From the IMG/VR virus record IMGVR_UViG_3300008117_001167, positions 1 through 25,106 of that record: a stretch of DNA of 25,106 bases. One strand, 5' to 3'. Positions 23,124 to 25,106 of this stretch are shown here, piece after piece. Position 1 is the first letter of the stretch, and the number at the start of each line of letters is the position of its first letter. The notes beneath the pieces are model-generated. The model did no database searches, was not told the origin of the DNA, and saw nothing but the letters and a program-made list of their open reading frames with translations. The position numbers were made by a program, and so were the translations under genes. This stretch comes from a virus.

Positions 23124-25106
23124 CTATCCAGTTAAAGTTCCTTGAGCCTGTGCCTGTGCTTGCTCAAAAGTAAGAGGTTTTTTGGTAAGTCCTGCATTAT
23201 AAAGAGCAAGAGCAGAAACAGCAGCAAGAATAGCATCTCCAACTCCAAGCCATCCATCCTTCATTAAATTAACAAGAGTATTTGAAAATTCAATAACATC
23301 ATTATAATATCCAGCATCTATTCTTGCAAATCCAATTGCAAGTTGAGCATCTCTCCAAACTTCTCGTTGCCTATCTATTGCCTCTATAGCAGCATCTCTT
23401 TGCTTCTGATAATCTTTTAAGGTCTTATTGGCCAAATCTAATTCGTCTTGTGCAAGTTTTAATCTTCCAACTTTAATATCATAAATCTTATCTTCAATTT
23501 GTCTAATTTCTAATAACTGAGCGTCTCGTTTCTTTTCAAGTTCATACACCTGCTGACTAATTGCAAACTGACGATTTTCTATTTGTAATCTAGTTAGCCC
23601 ACCTTTACTTCTTAGATTTGCAATCTGTTGATCTTTTGCAGCACCCAAAACTCCTAATTGATCCTCTTTCATTGCCTCTATCTCGGATGCTCTCATTTCT
23701 TGTGCTGCTGCGGCTGCTGCAGAAATATCACCTTGAGATAAAGCATCTGCAAGTGTTAGTTGTTGCTTTTGTTGATTTGCAATTCTTGAATTTATTTCAA
23801 ATACTTTTGTTAAAGCATCTGCCTGCTCATCATATCTCTTAGTTATTTCATCAGCACTTCTATTCATTAAATCAAGATCATTACCTAAATCTGATGACTC
23901 TTTCTGTAATATTTCTATTGGTCGTGTTATTTCTAATTCAATCTTTCTTTGTTTTGCATCGATATTATCTTGATAGTCTTGTATTTCTTTATTGATGCCG
24001 TCAATTTTTTCTTGAGTCTTATCAATAGCATCCTGAGCATTTTTAAGTAATGGCTCAAAATCATCCTCAATCTTACCTTCTAGCAAGTCATAATACTCCA
24101 TAGCCTTGCTAAATAACTTATCAAATTCCTCTTCTTGGCCTTCTCTTGTAGAAAGTTTAATTTGCAAATCAAATGTTTTGGATTCTGGTATTTCATCAAT
24201 ATATTTCTTTAATTGTTCTGCATCTAACTTACCATCTTTTAGATCTTGGATAAATGCTTTTGCAAGATTTGGATTACTTAATATTTCATTAACATCACTT
24301 AAACTAAGGCCCATATCTACAAGTAATGGAGCAATTGCAGCAAAGTCTTCTTTAAGTTGAATTGTTGCAGTTCTTTCTTTAAAGAACTTAGTATTTTCTA
24401 ATGCCTTTACTAAGTCTAATAAATTTTGTGTTTCTAAAACTAAATCCTTTAAATCTTCAGTAATTGCTTTTGGATTAAGAGCAATATATGCTGCCATTCC
24501 TTCTTGTTGTATTAGGTTAAGAGCAGTTTCATATTCTACTCCCTGTGCTGTAAGAGTATTTAGGGCAGTAATTTGATCCTGTATTGCACTTTTTTCTGGC
24601 AATATTTTTGTAATATTATTTTTTGCAATTGTTGAATAATACTCATTAAGAGATTTAGTTACTCCTTTAATTTCATCCTCAGAAAATATTTTCGCACCGC
24701 TTGCAATATCTGCTGTTAAATCTTTATTATTTTTTATAAAATCTGATGCTAACTGTGCGCTCATCTTAAAACCAAGAACTCCGTTTGTTAATTTTTGAAA
24801 CGCAATTGTTTGATCATCAGTTTGTTTAATTGACTCTCTTTGAGAATTAATAAAGTCTACAAGGGTTCCTTGCTTAAATGCTTCATTAATTGCTCCAACT
24901 ATTGTCTGACTTGCTTCTAATTGCCTATCTTCTGGTGCTAAACGATTTAATACCTTTTCTACACCTGGGAATACCTTGAGAGAATATTCTCCTTCTTTAT
25001 TAATATTAAATAATTGTTTTGTAATTTCCTCAAATTGTTCTGCATCTAAACCTTTTAAGAAATCTAAAAATGAACTAGAAAGTGTTATTCCAGCCTTTGA
25101 TGCTGC
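23124..25106 (-). CDS. Tape measure protein, 5' end cut by window
   Basis: This frame runs without a stop from the right edge to a TAG at 23124 (660 codons seen), so the true start is outside; an internal ATG at 24764 is not the start. The protein is overwhelmingly helical, with a long coiled coil (YYDLLEGKIEDDFEPLLKNA; DAIDKTQEKIDGINKEIQDY), then QQKQQLTLADALSQGDISAAA, and a hydrophobic stretch near the end (VGDAILAAVSALALYNAGL). These are hallmarks of the protein that sets tail length and enters the host at infection. It ends in an Ala/Gln run (EQAQAQAQGTLTG) just before the stop. The usual C-terminal GTDTVPAMLTPGEF module follows in the -1 frame. Confidence 0.85.
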   Translation of the reverse strand, partial: AASKAGITLSSSFLDFLKGLDAEQFEEITKQLFNINKEGEYSLKVFPGVEKVLNRLAPEDRQLEASQTIVGAINEAFKQGTLVDFINSQRESIKQTDDQTIAFQKLTNGVLGFKMSAQLASDFIKNNKDLTADIASGAKIFSEDEIKGVTKSLNEYYSTIAKNNITKILPEKSAIQDQITALNTLTAQGVEYETALNLIQQEGMAAYIALNPKAITEDLKDLVLETQNLLDLVKALENTKFFKERTATIQLKEDFAAIAPLLVDMGLSLSDVNEILSNPNLAKAFIQDLKDGKLDAEQLKKYIDEIPESKTFDLQIKLSTREGQEEEFDKLFSKAMEYYDLLEGKIEDDFEPLLKNAQDAIDKTQEKIDGINKEIQDYQDNIDAKQRKIELEITRPIEILQKESSDLGNDLDLMNRSADEITKRYDEQADALTKVFEINSRIANQQKQQLTLADALSQGDISAAAAAAQEMRASEIEAMKEDQLGVLGAAKDQQIANLRSKGGLTRLQIENRQFAISQQVYELEKKRDAQLLEIRQIEDKIYDIKVGRLKLAQDELDLANKTLKDYQKQRDAAIEAIDRQREVWRDAQLAIGFARIDAGYYNDVIEFSNTLVNLMKDGWLGVGDAILAAVSALALYNAGLTKKPLTFEQAQAQAQGTLTG

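Noticed and set aside
23178-23183. Run of six A on the minus strand in the tape measure gene as a -1 slippery site
   Set aside because: A shift here would hit a TGA in the -1 frame at 23164-23166 before reaching the C-terminal module, so it cannot explain the frame change.

Overview
The window is part of the genome of a tailed double-stranded DNA phage. It is AT-rich and almost gapless. Every credible gene lies on the minus strand, so transcription runs from high to low coordinates, with many 1-17 nt gene overlaps. The host is inferred, not shown. A secreted alanine/lysine-rich protein at the left end, possible leaderless starts and a DnaE1-like polymerase would fit an actinobacterium, perhaps a low-GC freshwater lineage. 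No tRNA, rRNA, CRISPR array, insertion sequence or integrase is visible, and no stretch over 300 bases lacks a gene.

Layout in transcription order. (1) Tail module, 25106 to about 15180: a tape measure protein cut by the window edge, its C-terminus in the -1 frame, a distal-tail-like protein, a 1465-residue hub/minor tail protein with embedded binding-type domains, then four small structural proteins including a fibre-like one. (2) Replication module, 15164 to 6846: a MerR-like protein, two small conserved proteins, DnaB-type helicase, a conserved 108-residue protein, DnaG-type primase, a probable ssDNA-binding protein, DnaE-type DNA polymerase III alpha, and RecA. (3) Nuclease and small-protein module, 6853 to 3224: a 58-residue zinc protein, a small PD-(D/E)XK-like protein, a 2OG-Fe(II) oxygenase-like protein, an unknown protein, a Cas4-like Fe-S nuclease, a double zinc-finger protein, a RuvC-type resolvase, a 51-residue HTH protein and an Nmad1/DUF1599 protein. 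(4) Terminase small and large subunits, 3240 to 1005. (5) A secreted alanine-rich protein that leaves the window at position 1.

The phage appears to carry most of its own replisome (helicase, primase, SSB, polymerase) plus recombination and junction-processing enzymes. These would make branched or concatemeric DNA for the terminase, which sits directly downstream of the resolvase.

The most notable points are: the secreted left-end gene with its own near-consensus promoter (TTGACA-N17-TATAAA) and a more G+C-rich composition, which together look like a phage 'moron'; a complete PHP metal-ligand set in the phage DNA polymerase, suggesting built-in proofreading; the tape measure protein split by a -1 frame change; a matching TTGACA-N18-TAAACT element (spacer ending in TGC) at two separate loci; and two short genes (51 and 58 residues) that are easy to miss.
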